A stretch of 64,000 bases of DNA from Mycolicibacterium sp. P9-64 (GTDB lineage: Bacteria > Actinomycetota > Actinomycetes > Mycobacteriales > Mycobacteriaceae), in assembly GCF_008329605.1 (NCBI RefSeq), contig NZ_NPKO01000008.1, positions 62,001 through 126,000 on the forward strand, written 5' to 3'. The translations under genes were made by a program, and so were the position numbers. The notes beneath the pieces were generated by a model. It ran no database searches, was not told where the DNA came from, and was given only the letters and a program-made list of their open reading frames with translations. Shown here piece by piece: positions 46,339 to 55,360 of this stretch; positions within the stretch are counted from its first letter, which is position 1; each line of letters starts with the position of its first letter.

Positions 46339-48560
46339 CCTGTGCCGAGCCAGGATGCGGGGGAACAGTCGTCGGCGGCTACTGCGACGTCTGCGGCACC
46401 GCGCCCGCGACCGCTGCGCCGGAGCCGCCTGCCACGGCGCGGGCCGAGTCGCCGTCGACGGCGCGGGCCGAAAGCAGCCCAAGTGCCAGGTCGGCGCGAT
46501 CTGCGCGCAGCGGATCGGTGCGGTCGGCAAGTACCCGTGGCCGCCTCGGTGCGGGCATCGTCGCGATACCGCGTGTGCCGAAGGGTGATCCGGCCGCGGC
46601 GATCATGGCCAACCCGCAGGTGCCGGAGGGCAGCCGATTCTGCGGCAACCCCGAGTGCGGCAAGCCCGTCGGGCGTGGACGGGACGGGCAGCCCGGGCTC
46701 ACCCAGGGCTTCTGCACCCAGTGCGGCACGCGATATTCCTTCGTCCCCAAGCTTTCTCCCGGCGACATCGTCGGCGGGCAGTACGAGGTGCAGGGGTGCA
46801 TCGCCCATGGTGGCCTCGGCTGGATCTACCTGGCGATCGACCGCAACGTACACAGCCGGTGGGTGGTGCTGAAGGGTCTGCTGAACTCCGGCGATGCCGA
46901 CGCGATGGCGGCTGCCGCTGCCGAAGTGCTCGCCCTCGCCGAGGTGGAGCATCCGAACATCGTCCGGATCTACAACTTCGTCGAACACCAGGATGCTCCC
47001 GCCGCCGCACCGGTCGGCTACATCGTGATGGAGTACGTCGGCGGCACGTCGCTCAAGCAGATCCGCAAGTCGCGCGGCGCTCCTCTGCCCCCGGAACAAG
47101 CCGTCGCCTACATCATCGAGATCGCACCGGCACTCGACTACCTGCACATGCAGGGCCTGGTCTACTGCGACTTCAAGCCGGACAACGTGATGCAGACCGA
47201 CGAGCAGCTCAAGCTCATCGACCTCGGCGCGGTGATCGCCATGGACGACCAGGAATCGGCGCTGTACGGCACCGTCGGGTATCAGGCGCCCGAGATCTCC
47301 AAGACCGGTCCCACCGTCGCCAGCGACGTGTACACCGTCGGACGCACCCTGGCCGTGCTGGTGATGGACGTCCCGCAGGAGCACGGACACTTCGTCGAGC
47401 AGCTCCCCGGACCGGACACCGTGCCGGTGCTGGCCAAGCACGAATCGTTGTACCGCGCGATCCAGCGCGCGACCGATCCCGATCCGGAGCAACGCTTCTC
47501 GTCGATCGGGGAGATGGCCGACCAACTGACCGGTGTGCTGCACGAGATCGTCGCCGAGGAGACGAACGTCGCGCAGCCGCGGTCGTCGAACTACTTCAGT
47601 CCGCCACGCGCCGTGTTCGGGGCGGGCCGGGACGTGCCGGTCCAACCGGATCAGGTGATTGCGGCGCTGTCCGTCCCCGCCGTCGATCCGACCGACTCCG
47701 GTGCCGCGGTGCTCGCCACCACCAGCGGAACGCCGCCAGCCCAACTCGAGTACACGCTGCGAATGGCCAGGGGTGGAGCGAAGGCGGTCAAGAGCACGTC
47801 CGTCGAGATAGCGCTGCGGCTGGTCCGCGCGGCGCTCGAGGTGGGCGCCGCCGACCTGGCCAGGACGCGGATTCTCGAATTGGCGCCGCTGATCCCCGGG
47901 GACTGGCGGCTGACGTGGTACAGCGGGCAAGCTGCACTGCTGGAGGGCGACATCGCCAAGGCCGCAGTCGAATTCGGGAAGGTCCTTGGAAAGTTGCCTG
48001 GCGAGCTGACGCCCAAACTGGCGTTCGCCGCCGCCTCCGAAATGCAAGGTGCTGGTGATTTCGCCGCGCGCTACTACGAGACGGTGTGGCGGACGGACCG
48101 CAGCTACGTCAGCGCAGCGTTCGGGCTGGCGCGCCAGCGCGCGCGAGTGGGCGATCGGGCCGGCGCCGTTGCGGCGCTGGACCAGGTGCCCACCGAGTCG
48201 GCGCACTTCTCCCTCGCCGCGGCGACGGCCATCGAGAACCTGCTCGACGGCCGCGAGCCCGAGGACCTTGACGAGAACACGTTGGTCGAGGCGGGCAAGC
48301 GGGCGGCGGCACTGACACTGGAATCAACGGAGAGGCGAGCAGCGATGAGGCTGAAGGTGTTCAGTGCGGCTTTGGCCTGGCTGCAGGCGGGGAACAACCC
48401 GCACACGCCACGGCTTCTCGGCACCGACTTCGAGGAGTCCCACGTCCGGACCGAGATGGAGAAGTGCTACCGCGACATCGCGCACGCGACGCCCGATACG
48501 TGGGAGCGCATTGCGTTGGTGGAGAAGGCAAATGCGATTCGGCCGAGGACGCGCGTGTGA
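46335..48560 (+). CDS. pknG: PknG-type Ser/Thr protein kinase with zinc ribbon and TPR
   Basis: This 741-residue cytosolic kinase has an N-terminal zinc ribbon (C3-C8-C17-C20, GGYCDVCG), a Ser/Ala/Arg-rich linker, the PknG rubredoxin-like motif (C103-C108...C127-C130), and a kinase domain with IAHGGLGWIY, K180 in VVLKGLL, catalytic D279 in YCDFKPDN and D296 in LIDLGAV. A C-terminal TPR-like domain starts near 430 (GDWRLTWYSGQAALLEGD). PknG phosphorylates FHA proteins such as GarA to control 2-oxoglutarate use. The first zinc ribbon is an addition to the M. tuberculosis layout as I know it. It may be a second pknG of this organism. Confidence 0.92.
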   Translation: MTCAEPGCGGTVVGGYCDVCGTAPATAAPEPPATARAESPSTARAESSPSARSARSARSGSVRSASTRGRLGAGIVAIPRVPKGDPAAAIMANPQVPEGSRFCGNPECGKPVGRGRDGQPGLTQGFCTQCGTRYSFVPKLSPGDIVGGQYEVQGCIAHGGLGWIYLAIDRNVHSRWVVLKGLLNSGDADAMAAAAAEVLALAEVEHPNIVRIYNFVEHQDAPAAAPVGYIVMEYVGGTSLKQIRKSRGAPLPPEQAVAYIIEIAPALDYLHMQGLVYCDFKPDNVMQTDEQLKLIDLGAVIAMDDQESALYGTVGYQAPEISKTGPTVASDVYTVGRTLAVLVMDVPQEHGHFVEQLPGPDTVPVLAKHESLYRAIQRATDPDPEQRFSSIGEMADQLTGVLHEIVAEETNVAQPRSSNYFSPPRAVFGAGRDVPVQPDQVIAALSVPAVDPTDSGAAVLATTSGTPPAQLEYTLRMARGGAKAVKSTSVEIALRLVRAALEVGAADLARTRILELAPLIPGDWRLTWYSGQAALLEGDIAKAAVEFGKVLGKLPGELTPKLAFAAASEMQGAGDFAARYYETVWRTDRSYVSAAFGLARQRARVGDRAGAVAALDQVPTESAHFSLAAATAIENLLDGREPEDLDENTLVEAGKRAAALTLESTERRAAMRLKVFSAALAWLQAGNNPHTPRLLGTDFEESHVRTEMEKCYRDIAHATPDTWERIALVEKANAIRPRTRV

Positions 48561-49582
48561 CGGGCCAGGCGGCGTGCCCGCAATGCTCGGCGATCGGCCA
48601 CAGCGCCGACCGGTTCTGCGAGAGCTGCGGTGCCACGTTGTCGGACATCCGCCGTGTCGCCGTCCCGCGGGGTCGCGACGCCCGCGAAGGTACTGAAGCA
48701 CCGTGCGCCGATTGCGGGAATGCGACCTTCGTCGACGACTACTGCTCGGTCTGCGGTCACCGCAGGGCCGAACCCGATCGCGACGAGTTGGAGCTCGGCG
48801 CCATCGTGCTGATCACCGACCGTGGCATCGAACACGCCCGCAATGAGGACGCCGCCGCCGCAGGGATGGTGGTCGATTCCGAGTCGGGCCGTCCGTTCGC
48901 CGTTGCCCTTGCCGTGTGCGACGGGGTCTCCACGTCGGGCGACCCGCAGATGGCCGCCGTGGCGGCGTCGAAGGCGGGCGTGGACGCCATGCTCGCTGCG
49001 CTCGCCGCGTCGGGCCATGGGCGGGCCGTCGTGCTGGCGGGGCTTGCCGACGCGGCGAAGGCCGCGGCGACGGCGGGGACGGATCCGTCGAACCCGCCGT
49101 CGTGCACGTATACCGCCGCGGCCGTCGTCCCGACTCCCGAAGGGACGCTGCAGATTACGATCGGCAACGTCGGGGACAGCAGGGCGTACTGGTTCCCCGA
49201 GGAGCCGACACCGCCCCAGCAGCTGACCGTCGACGATTCGCTGTCCCAGGAACTGATCGCGGCCGGCGCGTCAGCCGAATCGGACATCGTGCAGCGCGGC
49301 GCGCACACCCTGACCCGTTGGCTCGGCGCCGATGCCGACGAGAAGCCGTGGTCGGAGTCGAGCGTGCTGACGGTCACGACCGCGGGGCCGGGTTGGCTGT
49401 TGTTGTGCTCGGACGGGCTCTGGAACTACCTGCCGGAACCCGCCGACGTCGCGCGGTTCTGCACGGGTGCGGAGCCTGCCGCCGCGGCCCGCGCGCTCGT
49501 CGCCCACGCACTGCAGTGCGGCGGCCATGACAACATCACCGTCGTCATCTTCCCGATTGGAGGAGCTCGTGAGTTCGCCTGA
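48557..49582 (+). CDS. PP2C-family protein phosphatase with two zinc ribbons
   Basis: This 341-residue protein starts at GTG 48557 inside the pknG stop. Two N-terminal zinc ribbons (C-x2-C ... DRFCESCG, residues ~7-25; C-x2-C ... DDYCSVCG, ~50-66) precede a PP2C domain with all metal motifs: ARNEDAAAAG, VCDGVSTSG, GNVGDSRAYW, LLLCSDGLWNYL and GGHDNITVVIF. It should remove phosphate from Ser/Thr of the kinase or its targets. It overlaps the VWA gene by 14 bases. Confidence 0.9.
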   Translation: MTGQAACPQCSAIGHSADRFCESCGATLSDIRRVAVPRGRDAREGTEAPCADCGNATFVDDYCSVCGHRRAEPDRDELELGAIVLITDRGIEHARNEDAAAAGMVVDSESGRPFAVALAVCDGVSTSGDPQMAAVAASKAGVDAMLAALAASGHGRAVVLAGLADAAKAAATAGTDPSNPPSCTYTAAAVVPTPEGTLQITIGNVGDSRAYWFPEEPTPPQQLTVDDSLSQELIAAGASAESDIVQRGAHTLTRWLGADADEKPWSESSVLTVTTAGPGWLLLCSDGLWNYLPEPADVARFCTGAEPAAAARALVAHALQCGGHDNITVVIFPIGGAREFA

Positions 49583-50861
49583 GGTGTCCGGTATTTCCGT
49601 TGAGGTCGACCACAACCCCTATCTCGCCGAGGGGACGGGGACGGTCGACGCGATCGTCAGCATCACCGCGGGAGACGAGGTGGCGGTTGGGGCGGCGACG
49701 TCACCGGATCGGCTCGAGGCCATCATCATCGACTGCTCGACCTCGATGCAGGCACCGATCGGCAAGTTCGATGCGGCCAAGCGCGCGACCGCCGCTGCGA
49801 TCGACGAACTCGTCGACGGCACGTACTTCACGATCATCGCGGGCACCGAAAAGGCCACTCCCATCTACCCGGGCGACGGTTGGCCGACGCCTGCAAGCGC
49901 GGCGACCAGGGCGGAGGCCAAGCGCGCCGTCGACGGTCTGCGGCCCGGCGGCGGAACGGCAATGGGTACCTGGCTTGCCGCCGTCCGCGGAATCGTGGTC
50001 GGGCACCCGGGGATGCTCACCCACGCGATCCTGCTGACCGACGGCAAGGACGAGCACGAGACCCCCGAGCAGATGCGGCAGGAGATCGCGCTCAGTGAGG
50101 GCCAATTCACGTGCGACTGCCGGGGAGTGGGCACCAAGTGGTACGTCGAGGAGCTGCGGGCGATCTCGTCGGCCTTGCTGGGCACCGTGGACATCGTCGC
50201 CGACCCCGAGGATCTGGCGGAGGACTTCGCCGAGATGATGCGCACCTCGATGGGCAAGTCGATACCGGAGCTGACCCTGCGGCTGTGGACGCCGGCGGGC
50301 GCCCGCATCAAGTTCGTCAAACAGGTCGCGCCGACGGTGGAAGACCTGACGCACCGTCGGGTCGAGGCCGGCAATCAGCGCGGTGACTATCCGCTGGGAT
50401 CGTGGGGCGCAGAGGACCGCGACTACCACATCCAGGTCGAGGTCGAGCCGGCCGCGGCCGGCCGGGAGAAGCTCGCTGGCCGCGTGAGTGTCGTTGCGGG
50501 GGACGAGGTTCTGGGCGAGGGCCTGGTGAACGCGGTGTGGACCGTCGACACCGAGAAGTCCGCGCAGATCAGCCGAAGGGTGGCGCACTACACCGGCCAG
50601 GTGGAGCTGGCGGAAGCCGTTCAGGAGGGGCTGAGCGCCCGCAAGAGCGGCGACGTCCCGACCGCGACGGCCAAACTGCAGCGGGCGATGGAGCTGGCGG
50701 TGGAGTCGGGCAACGACGGAACGGCGAAGCTGCTGCGCGGGGTCATCGAGGTCGACGAGCGGACCGGCACGGCCAAGCTGCGACGCGAGGTGGCGGCGGC
50801 CGACGAAATGGCGCTCGATGCGCGGTCGACGAGGACCGCGCGGGTGCGGAAGGAGGACTGA
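49569..50861 (+). CDS. VWA-domain (TerY-like) protein
   Basis: This 430-residue protein starts at GTG 49569 behind GGAGGAG. It has an N-terminal beta region, then a von Willebrand A domain with a complete metal site: D55-C-S57-T-S59, T130 in GGGTAMG and D158 in LLTDGKDE. A beta-sandwich region and a helical C-terminus (ATAKLQRAMELAVESG) follow. VWA, PP2C and kinase genes together are known from TerY-P triads of bacterial stress systems. Here the set is joined to a PknG sensor operon. Its likely role is Mg-dependent protein docking. Confidence 0.88.
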   Translation: MSSPEVSGISVEVDHNPYLAEGTGTVDAIVSITAGDEVAVGAATSPDRLEAIIIDCSTSMQAPIGKFDAAKRATAAAIDELVDGTYFTIIAGTEKATPIYPGDGWPTPASAATRAEAKRAVDGLRPGGGTAMGTWLAAVRGIVVGHPGMLTHAILLTDGKDEHETPEQMRQEIALSEGQFTCDCRGVGTKWYVEELRAISSALLGTVDIVADPEDLAEDFAEMMRTSMGKSIPELTLRLWTPAGARIKFVKQVAPTVEDLTHRRVEAGNQRGDYPLGSWGAEDRDYHIQVEVEPAAAGREKLAGRVSVVAGDEVLGEGLVNAVWTVDTEKSAQISRRVAHYTGQVELAEAVQEGLSARKSGDVPTATAKLQRAMELAVESGNDGTAKLLRGVIEVDERTGTAKLRREVAAADEMALDARSTRTARVRKED

Positions 50862-51493
50862 TGCCGACCTGCATCGAAGGCCACATCTCGGTTGCCGAGG
50901 ACTACTGCGACGTGTGCGGGTCGCCCTTCGGAACACCCACTGCGTCACCCACTCCCGCGCCCGCGGCATCGGTGAAGGAGTGCGCCGCGTGCGCGGCGCC
51001 GATCAGCGGACGGTTCTGCGAATCGTGCGGACACGACTCGGCGCTGCCAGCGCCGGCCACGCCAGGATCCTCGTCGCCCGCGCAGCCGGCAGGCGCCGTG
51101 TGGACCGTCGTCGTCAGCGCCGACCGGAAGTTCTACGAGCGTGTCCTCGCCCGCGAGGGCCCCGACACGGTCGACTTTCCGGCCTACTTCCCGGAGCGGC
51201 GAATTCCCCTGCAGAGCAACACCGCATTGATCGGAAGGGGCAACCCCAACCAGGGCGTGCAACCCGAGATCGATCTCGGCATCCACCCCGCCGACCGCGG
51301 TGTCTCCTCGCAGCATGCGGTGCTGCGAATCCACGATTCCGGCCTCACCGTCACCGACATCGGATCCACCAACGGCACGACGCTCAACGACAGCGATGAC
51401 CGCCTTGGCGACGGGGAGGAGACCCCGCTCGCCGACGGTGACCGCATCCACGTGGGTGCGTGGACCACGATCACCGTGGTGCAGGGCCGATAG
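50861..51493 (+). CDS. FHA-domain protein with zinc ribbons (GarA-like reader)
   Basis: This 210-residue protein has an N-terminal zinc ribbon (C4, H8, C16, C19: EDYCDVCG) and a second one (C41-C44...C53-C56: GRFCESCG), then a forkhead-associated domain. The phosphothreonine-reading residues are clear: GRG (125-127), GVSSQHA (147-153) and STNGT (169-173). It probably reads the Thr phosphorylated by the kinase encoded upstream. Unlike GarA it has no obvious N-terminal ETTS-like phosphosite. AGGAGG lies just before the ATG, and the start overlaps the VWA stop by one base. Confidence 0.9.
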   Translation: MPTCIEGHISVAEDYCDVCGSPFGTPTASPTPAPAASVKECAACAAPISGRFCESCGHDSALPAPATPGSSSPAQPAGAVWTVVVSADRKFYERVLAREGPDTVDFPAYFPERRIPLQSNTALIGRGNPNQGVQPEIDLGIHPADRGVSSQHAVLRIHDSGLTVTDIGSTNGTTLNDSDDRLGDGEETPLADGDRIHVGAWTTITVVQGR

Positions 51494-51575
51494 TGCCCGT
51501 CGCGCCGAAAGAAGCGGGTGGTGGCACCCGAGAACTGCGTGATACTGAATAGGTGCTGGTGGGGATGCCTGGGCG

Positions 51576-53102
51576 GTGAGCGCACTGGATGGGTTCTACA
51601 CGGCTTGGAACAACGCGCTGCACACCTTCGGTGACGGGGCGCCGCAGGAAGGCGCCCGGTTCGACGCGAGTGCCCAGCTGAGGCAATTGGGAACCAACGT
51701 GGCGGCTGCCGCACCGGGATCGTCGTGGTCGGGAGCCGCCGCCGACCAGTACGAGGTGAAGAACGCCAAACACCGCGCGCTGTTCGACTCCATCGCAGAC
51801 CTCGACCAACGCCTCGGCAGGTCCGTCGACCAGTCCGCGCACATCGTCTCCGCCGGTCGCCGCAATCTCGAGACCCTTCGGCAGTGGGTGGGCGATGCCG
51901 CGGCCAGCGTCCCGCCCGGCCAGCAACGCGAAGCGGCCCTGACCAAGATCGCCAGCAAGGGGCTGGAGACGCTCGGCGAGATCGTGCGCGGAGCCAATGG
52001 TGACTTGAGTGACGTCGGGCGCAAGATCCGCGAGCTCAAGTCCAAGTACGACGCCCTCACCTTCAAGGAGGGCCCGCCACTGCCCGGCGACGAGCCGCCG
52101 AAGGACGCCGACGGCCATGACAAGACGGACATGTCCTCGGGTGACGTCAACCAGATCGACCGCGCGAACCGTGAGCTGCTGCAGCAGATGCTCACCGAAT
52201 ACCAGCAGCTGCCCGACGGGCAGGTGAAGAAGGACCGGCTCGCCGACATCGCCGCGATTCAAGAGGCACTCAAGACTCCCGACTCGCACCTGGTGTACCT
52301 GGAGAAGCCCGACGATCCGTCGCAGATGATCCCCGCGGCCACCTCGGTGGGCGACCCGTTCACGGCCGACCACACGTCGGTGACCGTTGCCGGGGTTTCG
52401 GGAACGACACGTGGGACCATCGCGGGCATGACGGGGGAGGCGGCCGAACTTCGCAACGAAGCCAGGCAAGTGGCCAAACGCGAGGGCATGAGCCAGAACA
52501 TCGCGACCGTGGCGTGGGTCGGCTACCAACCCCCACCCAACCTCGGCGACTCATCGGTTTTGACCGACGATCTCGCGCAGGCGGGGGCGCCGAAGCTCAC
52601 GTCGTTCCTGCACGACCTGGACTCCGCGTCGAAGAATCCGAGTCACACCACCGCGCTGTTCGGACACTCCTACGGATCGCTGACATCCGGCATCGCGTTG
52701 CAGGAGGGCGCCAGCAAGTACGTCGACAACGCGGTGCTGTACGGGTCTCCTGGCTTCCAGGCCGATACCCCGGCCGAACTCGGCATGAACGACAACAACT
52801 TCTTCGTCATGGCCGCGAGCGACGATCCGATCAACACGATCGGCGCGCTGGCGCCGTACCACGGGTGGGGCTCCGACCCCAACGACATCATCGATGAAGA
52901 CGGGCATCTGCGATTCCGGTTCCAGCACCTGGAAACCGATGCCGGTGATACACCCATCCCTGGCTACGAATCCAAGACCGGCGCTTCGGGGCACTCGGAC
53001 TACGGCCGCAACGCAGGAGAACGAATGACCGGCTACAACCTGGCAGCGATCTTGCTCAACCGACCAGATCTCGCCGTGAAGGAGACTCCCCTCTCGTGGT
53101 GA
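51576..53102 (+). CDS. DUF1023-type alpha/beta hydrolase with ESX-like N-terminus
   Basis: This 508-residue protein has an N-terminal helical region of about 110 residues with PGSSWSGAAADQYEVK (a WxG-type turn as in ESX/EspE-like proteins), a linker, and then a hydrolase domain with nucleophile elbow TTALFGHSYGSLTSG. A late His in GHSDYG may complete the triad. Together with the lipoprotein gene that follows it resembles the Rv2079-lppJ pair. It has no classical signal peptide, so if exported it would use another route. GTG 51576 is used. Confidence 0.8.
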   Translation: MSALDGFYTAWNNALHTFGDGAPQEGARFDASAQLRQLGTNVAAAAPGSSWSGAAADQYEVKNAKHRALFDSIADLDQRLGRSVDQSAHIVSAGRRNLETLRQWVGDAAASVPPGQQREAALTKIASKGLETLGEIVRGANGDLSDVGRKIRELKSKYDALTFKEGPPLPGDEPPKDADGHDKTDMSSGDVNQIDRANRELLQQMLTEYQQLPDGQVKKDRLADIAAIQEALKTPDSHLVYLEKPDDPSQMIPAATSVGDPFTADHTSVTVAGVSGTTRGTIAGMTGEAAELRNEARQVAKREGMSQNIATVAWVGYQPPPNLGDSSVLTDDLAQAGAPKLTSFLHDLDSASKNPSHTTALFGHSYGSLTSGIALQEGASKYVDNAVLYGSPGFQADTPAELGMNDNNFFVMAASDDPINTIGALAPYHGWGSDPNDIIDEDGHLRFRFQHLETDAGDTPIPGYESKTGASGHSDYGRNAGERMTGYNLAAILLNRPDLAVKETPLSW

Positions 53103-53749
53103 CCCGACGTCGACACCCCCGAGCACCGCGCCGCGTCGCGGCCGTGGCGGTCCTGGTGTGCACTTCAACGCTAATAGGTGGTTGCTCCATGACAGAGAAT
53201 CCGTACGAGTCGAAGACCGTAAAGGGCGACGACGCAGTGCAACTCATCGATGGCATGCGGTCGAAGGGCTCCTACGAAGATGCCCGTCAACGCCTGGGCG
53301 GCACCGCGAAATCGATCGCCGAACGCATCGTCGCCGCCGTCCCCGGTCAGACCTGGCAGTTCGACACCGACCCCGCCGGGCTCAACATCACCAGGCAGGG
53401 ATTGCCGTGCGAGAAACTCACCGGCGACATTGCGCGCCGTCCCCTTGCTGACGCGGTGCAGTTCGGCAGGACCTTCAATGCGGCCGAGTTCACGACCGCC
53501 GTCGACATCGTGCGCCAGGAAGCCGCGCAGTACGGGGCGACCGAGCAGACGTCACTGTTCAACGACGACACCCGCCGCGACTACAACGTGCAGGGCAAGG
53601 GGTACGAGTTCTCGTTCGGGCAGGCGAAGGTCGCGACGCTCGACATCACCGGAGACTGCTTCCTGATGCAGAGCGTGGTGGCCCTCCCGCCCGGGCAGCT
53701 GCCGCCCGAGCCGCCGATCGTGCCGACGGAGTCGACGCCGACGCGCTAG
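53096..53749 (+). CDS. Lipoprotein (LppJ/LprP-like)
   Basis: This 217-residue protein has an Arg-rich N-terminus, a signal peptide and the lipobox IGGC, so it is likely anchored to the membrane. The body (YEDARQRLGGTAKSIAERIV, WQFDTDPAGLNI) is of the type found in mycobacterial lipoproteins encoded after DUF1023 hydrolases. It overlaps the hydrolase gene by seven bases, so they form a functional pair. Function unknown. Confidence 0.8.
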   Translation: MVTRRRHPRAPRRVAAVAVLVCTSTLIGGCSMTENPYESKTVKGDDAVQLIDGMRSKGSYEDARQRLGGTAKSIAERIVAAVPGQTWQFDTDPAGLNITRQGLPCEKLTGDIARRPLADAVQFGRTFNAAEFTTAVDIVRQEAAQYGATEQTSLFNDDTRRDYNVQGKGYEFSFGQAKVATLDITGDCFLMQSVVALPPGQLPPEPPIVPTESTPTR

Positions 53750-53864
53750 GCGCACCGCAATACTGTCGCTTGCGTAAAATAAGTTTCGCAGTTCCCCAGC
53801 CCCGGCCGTTGCGGCCGATTAGCGTTCGACTTGTTTGCCGGACATCTCAGGCTGGGAGTTGCAC

Positions 53865-55109
53865 ATGGAGGCTTCGATACGACCGTGGTTCACCACGGGA
53901 GTTGCATTCGTCGGCGCTACCGCGATCGCGATGGCACCCATCGCTCCGACCGTGTCCACGTCGTCACTCGCGGCGGACGTGCGGACCGCGACCGCTGCGG
54001 TTTCGAGGGATTTCCAGCTCAACGCGTTTGAGCTGCCCTACATCCTGACGTTGCCGATCGTGCGAGCCGAGATCAGCAACTGGGTGCAGAACTGGACGGT
54101 CTACCTGGCTGGGCTAGCCAAGTCGGCCGTCGGGATCGGCCAATCGGTGCTGGCGATCCCCCAAGTCACCGCGGAGATCGTCCAGCAGGTGTTCGCCCTC
54201 GACTTCGTGGGGGCCTTCGACACCTTCGCTTCGGCGGTGCGCGATTCGGTGATCGCGATCGGGCAGCCGCTGTTGGATTCGGTCATCTGGCGCAATCAGA
54301 AGGCCAGCCTGGTGCAGGCCGCGCTATCGGCCGCGGTGCCACAAGCCATCATCTCCGTGGTCAACGGCTTCCTGGTGGCGGGCAACGGGGTCGTCAACTC
54401 ACTGATCGTGGGCACGCAGGACTTCATCGGCGCCGTCCTCACCCTCAACCTGGGCAACATCATCAACGCCGCCATCGACGGAACGAAGAACTTCATCACC
54501 GCCCTCGGTGCGGGTGCCGGTGCCATCGTCAGTGGGATCGAGGCCGCACAGCTGGGGATCTCGACCGCGCTGTTGACGACTCCGCCGCCGAGCCCCTTCG
54601 CGGATGTCTCGGCCATGAGCACCCTGTCGGCCGAGCGGACGATCAGCCTCGCGCCCGCGTCGAGCGCCAAGACGGTCGACGCCCCGGCGGACGCCAAGAC
54701 TCTGGTAGACGCCGCACCCAGCCTTGCCCCGTCGACGACTGCCGAGGTCTCCCCGCCGGTGGAGGAGAAGACCCCCGTCGAAGCGACTGGCGTGGCAGTC
54801 GAACCGCAGGATCTGTCGAAAGCGCCTGTCGCAACCGACACCTCGCCATCGGTCGATGTTTCGCCCGATGCGACTGAACCGGCATCTCCGGTGAAGAAGC
54901 CGGTCGACACCACCCCGGCCAAGGACGCATCGAAGGCCGACGAGCCCGTCAAGACGGTGACCGACAAGGTCGCCAAGAACGACGACGCGAAGGACGGCAC
55001 CGGCGCGACGAGCGGTGCTGGTGCCGACGCGAAGCCCTCGTCGGGCTCTGACGCGAAGCCGTCGTCGGGCTCTGAGGCGAAGCCCTCGTCGGGGTCAGAC
55101 GACAAGTAA
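53865..55109 (+). CDS. Secreted Ala-rich protein with Pro/Asp/Lys tail
   Basis: This 414-residue protein starts at ATG 53865 after GGGAG. The N-terminal segment (MEASIRPWFTTGVAFVGATA) looks like a signal, and about 200 residues rich in Ala, Val, Ile and Gln with amphipathic helices follow. From about residue 250 it is a low-complexity Pro/Thr/Asp/Lys-rich tail that ends in three repeats of DAKPSSGS/EAKPSSGS. Proteins with this layout are common in mycobacteria and are thought to sit in the cell envelope, but I know no defined function. It stands alone on the plus strand. Confidence 0.75.
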   Translation: MEASIRPWFTTGVAFVGATAIAMAPIAPTVSTSSLAADVRTATAAVSRDFQLNAFELPYILTLPIVRAEISNWVQNWTVYLAGLAKSAVGIGQSVLAIPQVTAEIVQQVFALDFVGAFDTFASAVRDSVIAIGQPLLDSVIWRNQKASLVQAALSAAVPQAIISVVNGFLVAGNGVVNSLIVGTQDFIGAVLTLNLGNIINAAIDGTKNFITALGAGAGAIVSGIEAAQLGISTALLTTPPPSPFADVSAMSTLSAERTISLAPASSAKTVDAPADAKTLVDAAPSLAPSTTAEVSPPVEEKTPVEATGVAVEPQDLSKAPVATDTSPSVDVSPDATEPASPVKKPVDTTPAKDASKADEPVKTVTDKVAKNDDAKDGTGATSGAGADAKPSSGSDAKPSSGSEAKPSSGSDDK

Positions 55110-55286
55110 TCGGTCGGCAATTGCTGCGCCGCACTAGGTCTCGATAGCGCCGATCTCGGCTGTCAGATCCGCCGATGCTGCCGACGCCTGTTCAATCCAG
55201 TCGATGCTGCAGAGGCGGCCAACGCTCAATGCGGGCGGTGCTGCCCAGCATTGCGGTAGTTGGGTAGCGTCCTACTGCGATGCAGG

Positions 55287-55360
55287 GCCCCCATAGCCCA
55301 ATTGGCAGAGGCAGCGGACTTAAAATCCGCCAAGTGTGAGTTCAAGTCTCACTGGGGGCA
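55287..55360 (+). tRNA. tRNA with anticodon UAA (tRNA-Leu) and short variable loop
   Basis: This 74-nt cloverleaf has acceptor GCCCCCA/TGGGGGC, anticodon stem GCGGA/TCCGC with loop CTTAAAA (anticodon TAA), and T arm GTGAG/CTCAC. The discriminator is A and no CCA is encoded. The variable loop has only five bases (CAAGT), whereas leucine tRNAs normally have a long variable arm. Confidence 0.88.
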
